Part shown: positions 34,553 through 44,823 of the stretch, in pieces
Layout: every line of letters begins with the position of its first letter
Numbering within the stretch: position 1 is the stretch's first letter
Assembly (NCBI GenBank): GCA_036867785.1
Contig: CP145416.1
Span: 992,001-1,056,000 of the forward strand
DNA: 64,000 nt
From: Plasmodiophora brassicae
Lineage: Eukaryota > Endomyxa: Phytomyxea > Phytomyxea > Plasmodiophorida
Reading direction: 5' to 3'
The notes under the pieces: model-generated
Told to the model about the DNA's origin: nothing
Seen by the model: only the letters and a program-made list of their open reading frames with translations
Database searches by the model: none
Program-made: the position numbers and the translations under genes

Positions 34553-35614
34553 TCACATGAATCGACATTTGCGACCTGGAAGCGACGGCATCATGTGATC
34601 GTCGATCCCCGTGAAAACCGGAAGAGCATCAGGAGCGTCGCTTCTTCTCATCTGCATTGCCATGCACCGATGGCACGGGCACCGGCGTCGTTTCAGGTTC
34701 ACGTCGAGGTCAGGAGGCGGGCTAACGTGGCCTCCGTTGACGAGCATCTGGACGATGTCGTTCTGGCCCGCCTTGCGCGCCGCCAGCAGGGCGGCTTGAT
34801 AGTTGAGATCCCGATGCGACCGGTCACGAAGCAGCCACTGGACGACGCCAATGACGCCATGGTGGCATGCCCGCCTTAGCAAGTAGCCCTCGTCGACCAC
34901 GTCGTGTACGCGAGGGTCGGCGAGCAGCCTGAGGACGACGTCGGCGTGGTTGTGCATGGTGGCGTTCAGCACGGCAACATTACCGAAGTATCCAGGGTTC
35001 ACCCTCGGGTCGTTAAGGAGCATGCCGACGATCTGCAGGTGCCCTTTGCTACTGGCCGACAGCAGCGCTGCGTTCCCGTCTGCACTCGGGCTCGCACGCC
35101 CGTCGGCGAGCAGGAGGCGTACGGTGTCCACGTGGCCATTCTTGCAAGCGGAACGCAACGCAGCGCTATCGACGGCGCTCGGGTCAGGTCGGCCGTCATC
35201 CAGCAGCGTTTCAACGATCCGTGCCAGGCCGTATTCTGACGCTCGTCGAATCGGGCCATTGCAGGATGCCGTTGGGTCGACGCGCTTGTCGTCCAGGAGA
35301 AGGCGAAGGTTGTCCAGGTACGCGTCCGACGTCGACGCGATGCGGACGGCAATGTTGTTGAACATGGACGGGTCAACGCCGGCCAGCTTTAGGACGCCAT
35401 CGAGGACACGAGGATAACCGGCGCGGACGGCCCAGACGATCACGTCATACTGCGAACGATGGAGGGGAAGGGCGACCAGGACCCAGTGGCGAATCCATCG
35501 GGAGCATCGTAGGCACGATATGACGTCGTCGCCCAGCGACAGGAACGAGACGACAAGCGAGATAACGTCAGAACCAAGACGCGCGAAACAGTCGAGCGTC
35601 ATGCGGTAAAACAA
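34553..35614 (-). CDS. Ankyrin-repeat protein with F-box-like N-terminus
   Basis: 353 residues, one exon. The first 50 residues (LGSDVISLVVSFLSLGDDVI, then CLRCSRWIRHWV) resemble an F-box or related helical cap. From about residue 60 there are seven or so ankyrin repeats with a protist-type unit: AALRSACKNGHVDTVRLLLA, AALLSASSKGHLQIVGMLLN, AVLNATMHNHADVVLRLLAD, LLRRACHHGVIGVVQWLLRD, AALLAARKAGQNDIVQMLVN. The tail is Cys/Arg-rich. Such proteins form large families in protists and giant viruses. The substrate is unknown; an SCF adaptor role is inference. A downstream Met (35602) could also be the start. Convergent with the MORN protein, 47 bases. Confidence 0.85.
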   Translation of the reverse strand: MFYRMTLDCFARLGSDVISLVVSFLSLGDDVISCLRCSRWIRHWVLVALPLHRSQYDVIVWAVRAGYPRVLDGVLKLAGVDPSMFNNIAVRIASTSDAYLDNLRLLLDDKRVDPTASCNGPIRRASEYGLARIVETLLDDGRPDPSAVDSAALRSACKNGHVDTVRLLLADGRASPSADGNAALLSASSKGHLQIVGMLLNDPRVNPGYFGNVAVLNATMHNHADVVLRLLADPRVHDVVDEGYLLRRACHHGVIGVVQWLLRDRSHRDLNYQAALLAARKAGQNDIVQMLVNGGHVSPPPDLDVNLKRRRCPCHRCMAMQMRRSDAPDALPVFTGIDDHMMPSLPGRKCRFM

Positions 35615-35721
35615 TATAGCGCCAGCTAGAGCACGGTACCCGATCGAACCCGGTTCCGCCAGTCAGTGGGTTCACTGGGTGCGACTGATGACATCCAGCG
35701 TTTACTCTTCTAGAATTATCG

Positions 35722-37333
35722 TCATTTACGGCCGACGGTTCGCAGAACGGTCGACATGACATCGGCTTTGGACGGGAGCGCTGCTGACTCGAGGCCTTGC
35801 GCGTAAGGCATAGGAACATCCGCCCCGGTGACGCGTGCAACGGGCCCATCCAGGTAGTGAAAGGCTTCCGACTCGGCAACCATTGCCGAAATTTCGGCCC
35901 CGATGCCGCAGAACGGCCAGCCTGTACAGAGCAGAGTGAGTGAGGCGTACGTGGGAAGCGTACGATATCCCGACCGAGTTCAATTGTGACGATGTGATGC
36001 GTCCGCCTGACCGACTCCATGATCGTGTCGCGATCAAGAGGTCTAATCGACCGCAAATTGATAACCTGCCGAATCAGGGGCAGAATTCAGACTCGAATCG
36101 TGTTTGGGCCTGATGAGGTCGAGGTACCTCACAGTCGACACCGTGTTTCTCGGAAAGCTCGGCGGCGGCCTCCAGAGCGAGACCGACAGGTTTGGAAAAG
36201 GTCACAAGTGTGCAATCTTTGCCAGGACGGGCGATGTGAGCTTTGCCAAGGGGCAGAACGAAATCTTTCCCGAGAACTTCTGGTTGGACGTCGAACGATT
36301 TCCCATACCTGTTTTACCAACTTAGAAGGCATGTAGCTGCTGTTACCTCCCATCCCATACATCAGCTCATCTTCAAGGAATACAACGGGCGAATCGGATC
36401 GAATAGCAGCCTTGAGCAACCCACGGGCGTCGGTGGAGTCGTATGGAGACAGGACTATCAGGCCGGGAACAGATCCGTACCTACATCACGAGTAAGTCAA
36501 GTGCCCTCTTGCCGACGCAACGTCGAAGGACCATGCTGCAAAGCACTGCGAATGTTGTGCTCCTACTCCAAGCGCTGGGCCATTAGGGCCCCGGAACACG
36601 ATCGGGACCTACGGTTGCTTGAATCTCGATATTGTCGAGCCCATATGCGCAATGCAAACCTTAATTTGACCGCCAGACATGTAGTGTGATTTGCCTGCCG
36701 AGTTGACAATTTGGTCAATAGCCTAACGACTATCAGCTACGAGGACCAGAGAAGGCATCATCACAGATAGCCGAACCTGCATGCTAAAGTTCATTGTCAT
36801 GAACTCGCAGACTGGCCGGAGACCAGCCATGGCTGACCCCGTCGCAAGGCCTGCAATCGTTGTCAACCCTGAAGCATCCTATTCGATTACAACGGTTTGG
36901 GATTCACCCGCGAAACCCATTTCGGTAATAGGGGTATCCACAACCCGTTTCTTGCCGTACTTATCAAACAGGCCTTTTGTAATCTGCCCCTGATGGTAAG
37001 AACCAGATACGCAGCAAATGACTTATATGGCCACTGACCTTGTAGGCGCCGTTATATTCGGCAACTTCTTCGCCGATAACTGAACTTGACGGTCAGACCA
37101 ATCCCAGAAACAGGCACAATCCCGTCTGACCATAGACACGCTCGTCGCGGGCCATCTCCTCGTCGAGGGCGGAGTTGAGCGCCTCCCGAACCGTCATCTG
37201 CCCATGAGAGAGAAATCAACACACCACCGGCCAGGTGCCCGTATGAGCCCCGCACCGGTTGCGACGATGTCGAAAGCTGCCGATATGCTCTGCATGACGA
37301 TACGCGCCGGGCCAGCAACCGCGTACGAATCAT
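35722..37333 (-). CDS. PDHB: Pyruvate dehydrogenase E1 beta subunit, mitochondrial
   Basis: Beta subunit of the thiamine-diphosphate E1 component converting pyruvate to acetyl-CoA. N-terminus [20 protein letters not shown] is a mitochondrial presequence. It joins to [20 protein letters not shown], then [20 protein letters not shown] and [20 protein letters not shown]. Next come [71 protein letters not shown], and the C-terminal [20 protein letters not shown] with [12 protein letters not shown], ending VGRK. At least eight introns. All blocks of the family are present. Confidence 0.94.
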
Positions 37334-37354
37334 GACAAAGGGGGGCGTCGACGC

Positions 37355-37564
37355 TCAAAATGACGTCGGTCTACTTCTTTTACTTCCGACCGTGCGCCTG
37401 ACGACACTTTTTGCGGGATACCGAAGCCGTTGCCGCGCCTTGCACCTGCGGGCCTGATTGTTTCGCAGATCCTTACGTTGCAAGTAGGACGCCAGGTCGG
37501 TTGCTCGCTTAACGACGCCGGGCGTTCTCCATGCATAAGCCAACGGAGGTACCCGTGGAAACAT
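37355..37564 (-). CDS. Small basic protein, possibly mitochondrial ribosomal
   Basis: 69 residues from ATG 37564: MFPRVPPLAYAWRTPGVVKR, then SYLQRKDLRNNQARRCKARQ and a basic tail. About one residue in four is Arg or Lys, without low complexity. The stop lies 21 bases upstream of the PDHB start on the same strand. Composition and size suit a mitochondrial ribosomal protein or another RNA-binding protein, but no family is recognised. The frame remains open a little further upstream. Confidence 0.5.
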   Translation of the reverse strand: MFPRVPPLAYAWRTPGVVKRATDLASYLQRKDLRNNQARRCKARQRLRYPAKSVVRRTVGSKRSRPTSF

Positions 37565-37718
37565 TGGGTCCGGGATCAACGATGAGGCAATGTATTTTTT
37601 CCGGTAAGACGTGCATGATATTGCATGATGAAAGAGACAGCGAAGTCGACGTTCAGGGGAAAGCAGGTAGCAAGGTCAAACGGGGTGTGTGAGCCTGTCA
37701 GGTATGGCCAGCAGCAGT

Positions 37719-37753
37719 CACGGACTCCGTCGCTAAGCGTCACGGAGTCCGTG
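37719..37753. other. Perfect 12-bp inverted repeat (hairpin)
   Basis: CACGGACTCCGT at 37719-37730 and its exact reverse complement at 37742-37753, with an 11-base loop (37731-37741) that itself contains a CGC-TAA-GCG mini-stem. It lies 96 bases upstream of the RPB6 start. It could be an RNA hairpin in a 5' leader, a terminator-like element or a protein-binding palindrome. Confidence 0.7.
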
Positions 37754-37848
37754 GGCCCGCCTCGTTCCTATCTGCAATGGATTCTCGCAATGGAGGGTGG
37801 GTCTTGTGATGGTCGGTCAGCACGGTACACGGCTAATGTGTGTCCAGG

Positions 37849-38267
37849 ATGGACGGCGTTGAGGGCGGTATTGCACTTATGGACGTGACTGATGGTATGT
37901 TTCTCTTGGAACTGTACCGGGAACCTTTGTGGTTAAATGCATTCGCAGGAGCCGCCGCTCCAGCTGCGACCGAAAGATCCACCACACCATATATGACAAA
38001 ATACGAAAAAGCGAGAGTGCTTGGAACGCGAGCACTTCAAATTAGGTGCATGAATGATACGCGATGTTTTCCACAAAGTCTAATCGCGTACGTTCCAGCA
38101 TGAACGCTCCTGTGATGGTCGACCTGGAAGGTGAGACCGACCCACTGGAGATTGCCATGAAAGAGCTTCGCGAGAAGAAAATCCCGATCATCATTCGGCG
38201 CTTCCTCCCCGATAACTCCTATGAGGATTGGGCTGTCAACGAACTAATCGTTGACCCCAAACTCTAA
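37849..38267 (+). CDS. RPB6: RNA polymerase I/II/III shared subunit RPB6 (RPABC2)
   Basis: Common small subunit of all three nuclear RNA polymerases. Exons 37849-37894, 37949-38045 and 38099-38267. [20 protein letters not shown] then [18 protein letters not shown] and [20 protein letters not shown], ending [14 protein letters not shown]: an unbroken match to the family core. The acidic N-terminus is short ([15 protein letters not shown]), giving about 103 residues rather than 125-155. A TAATGTGTGTCCAG acceptor-like sequence directly before the ATG suggests an intron in the 5' UTR or an additional first exon. Confidence 0.95.
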
Positions 38268-38737
38268 ACTATGTCCGTTGCTGGCTGTCTTGGTCTGATT
38301 GGCTTACCGACATTATTGAACGCTACTGCCTATGTAGACGTCGTAAGTTGAGGTTCAGTGTACCGTACAGTACTGTAGTAACGCACGCTGAGCTCAATGG
38401 CAAATTTTCTGGCTTGCTGCATCGTTCTGGTACAGTAGGCACGTGCAGTATGTCACACTTTCGCAGACGTAGTCGACGTCCGCTGAGGTGGTTGGCTAAC
38501 GTTACCCTCTTGCTGCATCGTCCGCATGTGCGACGCGTCACACATTCGCTGCGCTATAGTACCATCGACACCGCGTCGTGCGACTCTGTGACCAATGGCA
38601 TCATGCGCCATACTGTGTCTTCGCCCACAGCCGGCGGGTCACGTTTGTACGGCTGACGAGCTGCTCGGGAACTCCCTACGTTTCGTCAGAACGCAAGTAG
38701 TGTGAACGAGAGAGTTTGCGTCCGCTGTTCAAGCCCC
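38268..38737. other. Intergenic region between RPB6 and surface protein gene
   Basis: About 470 bases. A plus-strand frame (38348-38656) and a minus-strand frame exist but neither shows a domain or signal peptide. No tRNA-like fold was seen. Probably RPB6 3' sequence and the promoter of the next gene. Confidence 0.4.
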
Positions 38738-40449
38738 ATGATACGCGTCGTCGCCTATCTGCTCATCGTTCTGGTAGCGGTTGCTAGCGGTGATGGAGGA
38801 CCCGGGCCGTCGCCAAGGGAGTCGCAACCCCCACCTCCCGACTTTCAGACCCCGCCTCCAACGGCAGCACCGCACAACTACAGCCGGGACGCCCCGCCCC
38901 CATTCAGTGCGCCACCGCCAGGTGGTCCAAACGTCAACCAGGACATCAAGCCCAAATGTCTGAACCCGTTGACGAACCTGGCCAACCTGGCCTACACGTG
39001 CTTCAAGAACGCGAGCTCGGCCTCCGGGGCACAACGCCAGGCCTGGTGTGCCCCAAACGGTTGCCAGCGGCAGCTGTTACAAGCGTTGGACAACGTCAAC
39101 GACAGGTGCTCGGGCGACGATGCTGGGAAACGTCGAGGTCCCGGACAGCCCAACCTGGCTGTCGACCTGATCATCAACGTGACGAACGCGCTTCGGGTGT
39201 TCCAAGGCCGCATGTGCCCGCCGCCAAATAACAAAGCCCCCTGTTCCGACCAACTTCCGATGCTTAAGCTTGCCGATAACGTCAGTCGCCACCATCTGTA
39301 ACTTCCAATGATTTGAGCTGACCCCCAGCTTTTCAGGACCAAGTATCGCAGCAGGCGTTGGATATGGCTTGTCAACCGTGTGCGCTGCTTGCCAACCGGG
39401 ACAATGCTCGCGGCGGGAGTGCGTATGGCAAGCCTCCACCACCGCCCCAGCAGGCAGTCGACGCCACCAAGATGTTCGCGGCATGCATGAAGGACGACGA
39501 CGGCGTGTACTGCGCCCTCAAGCGTCAGACGTTCAACGGCACCCGATTCGGGGACCTGTGCTCCCCCTGCTGGAGACGTTACTACTCGCAAGTGGCATAC
39601 GCCTCCAGCAACCTGACCGTATACACCGACTCGAGCGCATCGTACGCTTACCATTGACAATTCTGGTCGTTGCAGGTGAACCCAGACCGTCGTTTCCATA
39701 ACCTGTTCCAGGGTGCCTGCTTCGGGGACAACAGTAACCGGAACCTGGCGCGTCCTTGCGTCGACAAGGTCATCCCGTTCCTGAACGTCACCATCGCGCA
39801 CCTGCAGATGATCGCGAACGGCACCCTCGCGCTGTCCGACGTGCGCGGATCTCTCGACGCCTGCAAGATGGCGCCATGCTCGCAGGGCTGTCGGAACCAG
39901 GTCCAGGCGGTCATCAACCGGGCTGGCTGCTGTGGTGCTTCCATCCCGTCTGTCATCGGCCTGTTGGGACACACTGCTGCTACGAACTCGAGTTGCTTCT
40001 TGAAAGGTCTGATCCTGCCGCAGCCCTGCTGGGCAGGGAGGAACGTCACGGTCCGGGCATCGGTGCTCACGAACGTGTCTGCGCAAGCGACCTGCGACGA
40101 GCTGGTCGAGGACGCTGCTGTGGGTGCTCAAATCGGACGCGATCAGGTCACCTGCACTCCTCGCAGCGGCAACCGGCGTCGCTTGCTGGCGCAGACGGTG
40201 ACTGCTGATATCACCATGACGAACGTGCAGACGGATTCGGTGTCGATCAGCGGGACCGGGTCAGCGTTGTCAGGCACGCTGCAGTCTGTCCAAGTCTTGT
40301 CTGCTGGCGTATCGACGACCACCACTATGGCACCAGCGGCGCCCACACCAGCACCCACGCCTGCTCCAACGGTGAGCCCGGCTAGCGCCATGGACTACAC
40401 GATTGCAATTGCAATCCTGCTCGCCACGATCGTGTTCTTCGTCCTGTAA
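38738..40449 (+). CDS. Cysteine-rich cell-surface protein, probably GPI-anchored
   Basis: Signal peptide MIRVVAYLLIVLVAVASG, then a Pro-rich segment (about residues 20-70), then three Cys-rich blocks (for example CLNPLTNLANLAYTCF; ACQPCALLANRD...FAACMKDDDGVYCALK; CFGDNSNRNLARPCVD). The C-terminal part has several N-glycosylation sequons (NVT, NGT, NVS), a Thr/Ala/Pro stalk (APAAPTPAPTPAPT) and a final hydrophobic run (YTIAIAILLATIVFFVL) ending the protein, as in GPI-anchored proteins. Two introns (about 39284-39336 and 39620-39675). The repeated block spacing suggests one Cys module used three or four times. No known family. An in-frame ATG at 38702 lies upstream. Confidence 0.8.
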
Positions 40450-40927
40450 CCCGCGACGCTGTCCACCACGAAAAGTTCCTTCCTTTTCGATACATGACAC
40501 TAAAGTTCAGCACTGGCGCCACACACAGGCCGTTCAGGCAGATCGACAGTTAGTCGCCCATGCATGTCACCTTGGCACCTTTCAAAGTTTAGATGCTGTA
40601 GCCTTGTATCGTTAGTGTTGGACAGCGGACCCAGGTCCTCATCGTCGTGCGGCCGCTTGCCATTTCGTCCCCAGTTTCGCGCAGGAGAGGAGGGCCAACC
40701 TGCCGTGACTGCCAATGGTGTTACCGCTTGCCGCCCGGCGGTGGAGGAGACCGATCGCACCATCCTGGACGGGAAAATGGTGATGTCGTCGCATTCTGCC
40801 GAGCGCGGTGGAGACGCTCTGTATTTAGCAGCAGCACTGCTCCGATCTATTCTGGGACAACGACTGGGGGAGGAGGAACCTGCTTTCAGGTGGCCAGCTC
40901 AGTCCGGAAGAAGGGCAGTGCGGCATC
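40450..40927. other. Intergenic region upstream of the repeat protein
   Basis: About 480 bases with overlapping plus and minus frames that show no recognisable domain. Presumably 3' end of the surface-protein gene and promoter of the repeat-protein gene. Confidence 0.4.
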
Positions 40928-42940
40928 ATGTTGGAGCACGTCTCCACGCTTGCGCTGATTGCGTTCCTGTTGGGCATCTCGTTCGGGGCCGACCCTGATG
41001 GGCTGGCGGTCACCGGCGGCGTACCAAGTTCGCCAGGAGGAGGTACCGAACACCCGATGCCAGCTTCTGTCGGCGACAACGTTCGCCTGTTCACAGACAC
41101 CGACCTTCGTGAAAATATGGACGGCGCTAATGGTGCATCTTTCGAGGCGGCCATGGAGGTGATGCAAGCGCTGAATTCCGGCGACGTGCTTGCCAGTGAA
41201 CCTGTTCAGGAGGGTACCGCGGAGGAGACATCGTTGAACATCGCGTCTGAGAGCACTTCTGACGAGGAGGAAGAGAAGCAAGTGCTGAATTCCGGCGACG
41301 TGTCTGCCAGCGAACCTGTTCAGACGGGTACCGCGGGGAAGTTAGCGTTGAACATCGCATCTGAGAGCACATCTGACGAGGAAGAAACCAAGCATGTGCT
41401 GAATTCCGGCGACGTGCCTCCCAGTGAACCTGTTCAGGCGGGTACCGCGGAGGAGACAGCGTTGAACATCGCGTCTGAGAGCACTTCTGACGAGGAGGAA
41501 GAGAAGCATGAGGCGTTGTCCACCGACGTGCTTGCCAGTGAGCCTGTTAAGGCGGGTACTGCCGAGGAGGTAGCGTTGAACATCGCGTCTGAAAGAACAT
41601 CTGACGAGGAGGAAAATAAGCAAGTGCTGAATTCCGGCGACATGTCTGCCAGCGAACCTGTTCAGACGGGTACCGCGGAGAAGTTAGCGTTGAACATCGC
41701 ATCTGAGAGCACATCTGACGAGGAAGAAACCAAGCAAGTGCTGAATTCCGGCGACGTGCCTCCCAGTGAACCTGTTCAGGCGGGTACCGCGGAGGAGACT
41801 GCGTTGAACATCGCGTCTGAGAGCACATCTGACGATGAGGAAGAGAAGCAGGAGGCGTTGTCCACCGACGTGCTTGTCAGTGAGCCTGTTAAGGCGGGTA
41901 CTGCCGAGGAAGCAACGTTGAACGTCAACATCGCGTCTGACGGTGGCTCTAATGAGGTCGACAAGAAGGCCCACATTGCATCTGGCAGTGAATCTGGCAA
42001 GACCGTCGGCGGTCAGGACGAAACACCAAAGCCCGACCAAACCCGTTCAGGGGCTGTGGACGCCGAATCGTCTTTCTGCAAACGAGGCTCTGATTTTGCT
42101 AAGCGGCACAGGACGGCCGCTGCTGGTATTCTCATTGTCGCGCTCCTGAGTAAGCAGGGTCTAGTTGGAACCGTGAAGAAGGCCATTCATCGATCCGCTC
42201 ATCCCGCGAAGGTCGACAACAAACCTGCCAAGAAGTCGCGGGAGGTCTCCACGCTGGCCAAATTCGCCATCGGTGGTGCCTCCACCGCTGCGGTGGCTGG
42301 AGCTGGAGCAATCGCGTTCCTCCTGAGCCGGTCGGCTGAGAAAACCCAGCAGACGAATTTGCTGCCCAAGCGCGAGCTGGTCGTTCCCGAGTCCAAACCG
42401 GATAGCACTTCGTCGAAGAACGCCGCCGGGATCATCATCGCGGTCGTCGCCCTGTCCATCGCGGTCGGTGCCTTCGTTGCCTCATACCGCTCTGGAACGA
42501 TCGCGAAGCCCATTGCAGGCCCACCACCCGCCATCGTTGTCGGCGACCCGACCGACGACGCTGACATCGCTGTTGACACCCTAATCGCTCCCGACGCCCA
42601 CGTTCCACCAAGTGATGCACCTGCAGGGATCGTCGGCGCGCTGACCACTGATGCTCCTGAAGTTGTCGTCGAAGTTGCCGGCGATGACGCCGACGCTCCC
42701 GACCGTGATCCATTTGGCGGTGCTCAACTTCCCGTCGTCGACCCCATGGACGATGTTGAAGGTCCAGCCGACGTCCCACGTGGGGATGTTGAAGCGCCCG
42801 CTGCTCCAGGCGCTGCTGCGGATGCTCCAGCCACCACCTCATACGACGTCACTGAGGATCCAGCCAGCACCCCAGACGCTGTCGCTGATGTTCCGGCTGG
42901 CAAGATCGATGTCGGCGACGATACTCCTGCATCCGTGTAA
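40928..42940 (+). CDS. Secreted/membrane protein with tandem and higher-order repeats
   Basis: 670 residues, one exon. Signal peptide MLEHVSTLALIAFLLGISFG. Residues about 80-340 are seven copies of a 37-39 residue acidic unit, roughly SGDV-SEPVQ-GTAEE-LNIASESTSDEEE. Units 2-3-4 recur as units 5-6-7 nearly unchanged: a three-unit block was duplicated. Then basic and hydrophobic parts (AAAGILIVALLSKQG; FAIGGASTAAVAGAGAIAFL; AAGIIIAVVALSIAVGAFVA) and a long Asp/Ala/Val/Pro-rich tail. The acidic Ser/Asp repeats look like disordered, possibly phosphorylated or calcium-binding surface sequence. No family is recognised. Confidence 0.85.
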   Translation: MLEHVSTLALIAFLLGISFGADPDGLAVTGGVPSSPGGGTEHPMPASVGDNVRLFTDTDLRENMDGANGASFEAAMEVMQALNSGDVLASEPVQEGTAEETSLNIASESTSDEEEEKQVLNSGDVSASEPVQTGTAGKLALNIASESTSDEEETKHVLNSGDVPPSEPVQAGTAEETALNIASESTSDEEEEKHEALSTDVLASEPVKAGTAEEVALNIASERTSDEEENKQVLNSGDMSASEPVQTGTAEKLALNIASESTSDEEETKQVLNSGDVPPSEPVQAGTAEETALNIASESTSDDEEEKQEALSTDVLVSEPVKAGTAEEATLNVNIASDGGSNEVDKKAHIASGSESGKTVGGQDETPKPDQTRSGAVDAESSFCKRGSDFAKRHRTAAAGILIVALLSKQGLVGTVKKAIHRSAHPAKVDNKPAKKSREVSTLAKFAIGGASTAAVAGAGAIAFLLSRSAEKTQQTNLLPKRELVVPESKPDSTSSKNAAGIIIAVVALSIAVGAFVASYRSGTIAKPIAGPPPAIVVGDPTDDADIAVDTLIAPDAHVPPSDAPAGIVGALTTDAPEVVVEVAGDDADAPDRDPFGGAQLPVVDPMDDVEGPADVPRGDVEAPAAPGAAADAPATTSYDVTEDPASTPDAVADVPAGKIDVGDDTPASV

Positions 42941-43168
42941 GCTCTCTTTCATTCATTTCGTTGCATACAACTCCAGATTGGTGCCTTTTGTATCGTATGG
43001 CCTGTCTCTTGGGTTCCGGTACATCTTCATTTTATAGCTTGGCGCCCCTGGCATCCTTGTCTGGCTGCCCGGTGATGTGATCTGCCTTGTCGACGAGTGT
43101 CCCTATGGATACGTGATCAATAGGATCATGGACGGAGGAACAGTCTGGGTGCTGCTGCTCCCAGAGAA

Positions 43169-44519
43169 TCAAATCCTGCGGCCTCTGGTGAGCACCGTCA
43201 TATCAACGTATACGTCACGGGCGGTTAATACAGGTGCAAGCAGGGACATGATTGACGACCGTGGAGTATGACCTAGCTCGCTCGACAGGGTCTGTTCACG
43301 CTGTATGTCTGCCGGGCCCAGCTCTAACAAGCCGCTCCTCTGGACGGCTGCCTTGCCCGAGGACAGTACGTACACGCCCGCGACGATCATGACGAGGCCG
43401 ATGGAGAACCCCACAGCTTCGACGGCCTCGAAATCGTCAAACTCGCAGAAGTAGATACCTGAGATGATTTTCATCCATCCGGGAACGCTCACGCGCAAAA
43501 GTGCATTGCCGACCTCCTCCGATGATGCTGAACAAGATCCAGGCCACCTGGAGAAGAGGAATGATCAGGATGCCGTCGTAGCTCCGCAACGCTGAGTTCA
43601 TTCGGTGAAGCCTGCGCGTGCATGCACGTCAAGCTGAAAGGAAGGGAACACAGTAAGTCATGGTGCAGCGACGCGTACCAGAATGCCATGGTGATCGCCC
43701 AGAACGAAAGAACGACATATATGGCGGGACCGTTCAGCTGGTTGGAATCCGCAATTGACGTTCTGATTAGAATGGAGGCTGACTTTGCCAGCATGACGGA
43801 CTGTGTACCGATCACTGCACATACAGAACAGCATCAGAATCGCATAACGTCTGTGACGAAGTTGGCTTACTGGCGGACACCAGCGCGTAAAGGACAGGAA
43901 GGTACAAATGTCTCTTGATTGAACTGGAGCGCGTCTGATTGGAGGAAATGTCCCAGGTCTTATTTCGAAGAGTTCCAGATACATTCATGTACAGGGCTTG
44001 CATGGCTAGCAGGCCAACGAACAGGCAGCATATGTAGATGATATAGGAGTCGCGAACGTAGAGCTCCAGTAACTGATCAGCTGAATACTCGGGGGTATCC
44101 GAATGGGCGAACACGACAATGAAGCAATTGCCAAGTACGATCCAGAAGGTGCCGAGCAGGACTCGTTTCGTGATACGTTCGTGGTGCAAGTATGACGCGA
44201 ATATGACATTGGTGACGAATTGGATGGAACTCAGAGCCGACAGCAGCGACTGGGCAGCGAACCCAAACGAGATAAAGTTGACAACGTTGCCTAGGCTGAA
44301 GAAGGCCGTCCCCGTCAGCCACGTCGTTGACTTGTACCACTTCTTCGGCGCGCCCCCGTCAGCAACCAGTTCGTCGTTCTTGGCATGGCCCAGCTTCATG
44401 ACGTTCGTCCCGAAATTGATCGCCACCGACCCGAATAGGTTAAGGACGGCCCCATACACCCAAACGTTATCGTCATTCGCATCGCCCATGCCAGACACGC
44501 CGCCGCCGGCAACCTTCAC
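43169..44519 (-). CDS. NIPA-like / DMT-superfamily membrane transporter
   Basis: Nine or so membrane segments typical of the NIPA magnesium-transporter branch of the drug/metabolite transporter superfamily. Seen: VYGAVLNLFGSVAINFGTNV; LTGTAFFSLGNVVNFISFGF; AAQSLLSALSSIQFVTNVIF (the conserved 'A.Q.L..LSSI.F'); LLGTFWIVLGNCFIVVFAH; IYICCLFVGLLAMQALYM. After an intron come SASVIGTQSVMLAKSASIL and IYVVLSFWAITMAFWY, then LIIPLLQVAWILFSIIGGG, then IYFCEFDDFEAVEAVGFSIG with LVMIVAGVYVLSSGK. The cytosolic tail is short. Substrate (Mg2+ or another) cannot be read from the sequence. Confidence 0.85.
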
Positions 44520-44769
44520 AGTACACCCCCTATTGGGAGATACCTACCCGTACGCCGGATCGAGGGCGCGGACCGGGACCCGCAACGTGCCGCCTAGCAG
44601 CACAGGCGCCAGGGCAGCGCGACCGGGACGTCTGAGGAGATGTGTTACGGCGCGGACCGTTGCTGACTCAACTGACGTGCGTATCGCGTATCCGCTGGCG
44701 AAACGCTCGGGAGCCGTTCGTCCTACCTGGTTACGCAACGTGCGCGCGGTGGGTGTGACGCGTCGTACT

Positions 44770-44791
44770 GGGGGGGGGGGGGGGGGGGGGG
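44770..44791 (+). repeat. 22-base poly(G) run
   Basis: An uninterrupted run of 22 G on the plus strand, 32 bases upstream of the ATG at 44824, in the divergent promoter between the NIPA-like gene and a secreted-protein gene. Long enough to form stacked G-quadruplexes. The exact length may be a sequencing artefact. Confidence 0.8.
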
Positions 44792-44823
44792 ACGCCCGAC
44801 ACGTTACCATTGTACATGATGGG

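Noticed and set aside
38268-38737. Possible tRNA or structured RNA in the gap
   Set aside because: No B-box-like GGTTCGANTCC and no acceptor-stem pairing could be found by eye.
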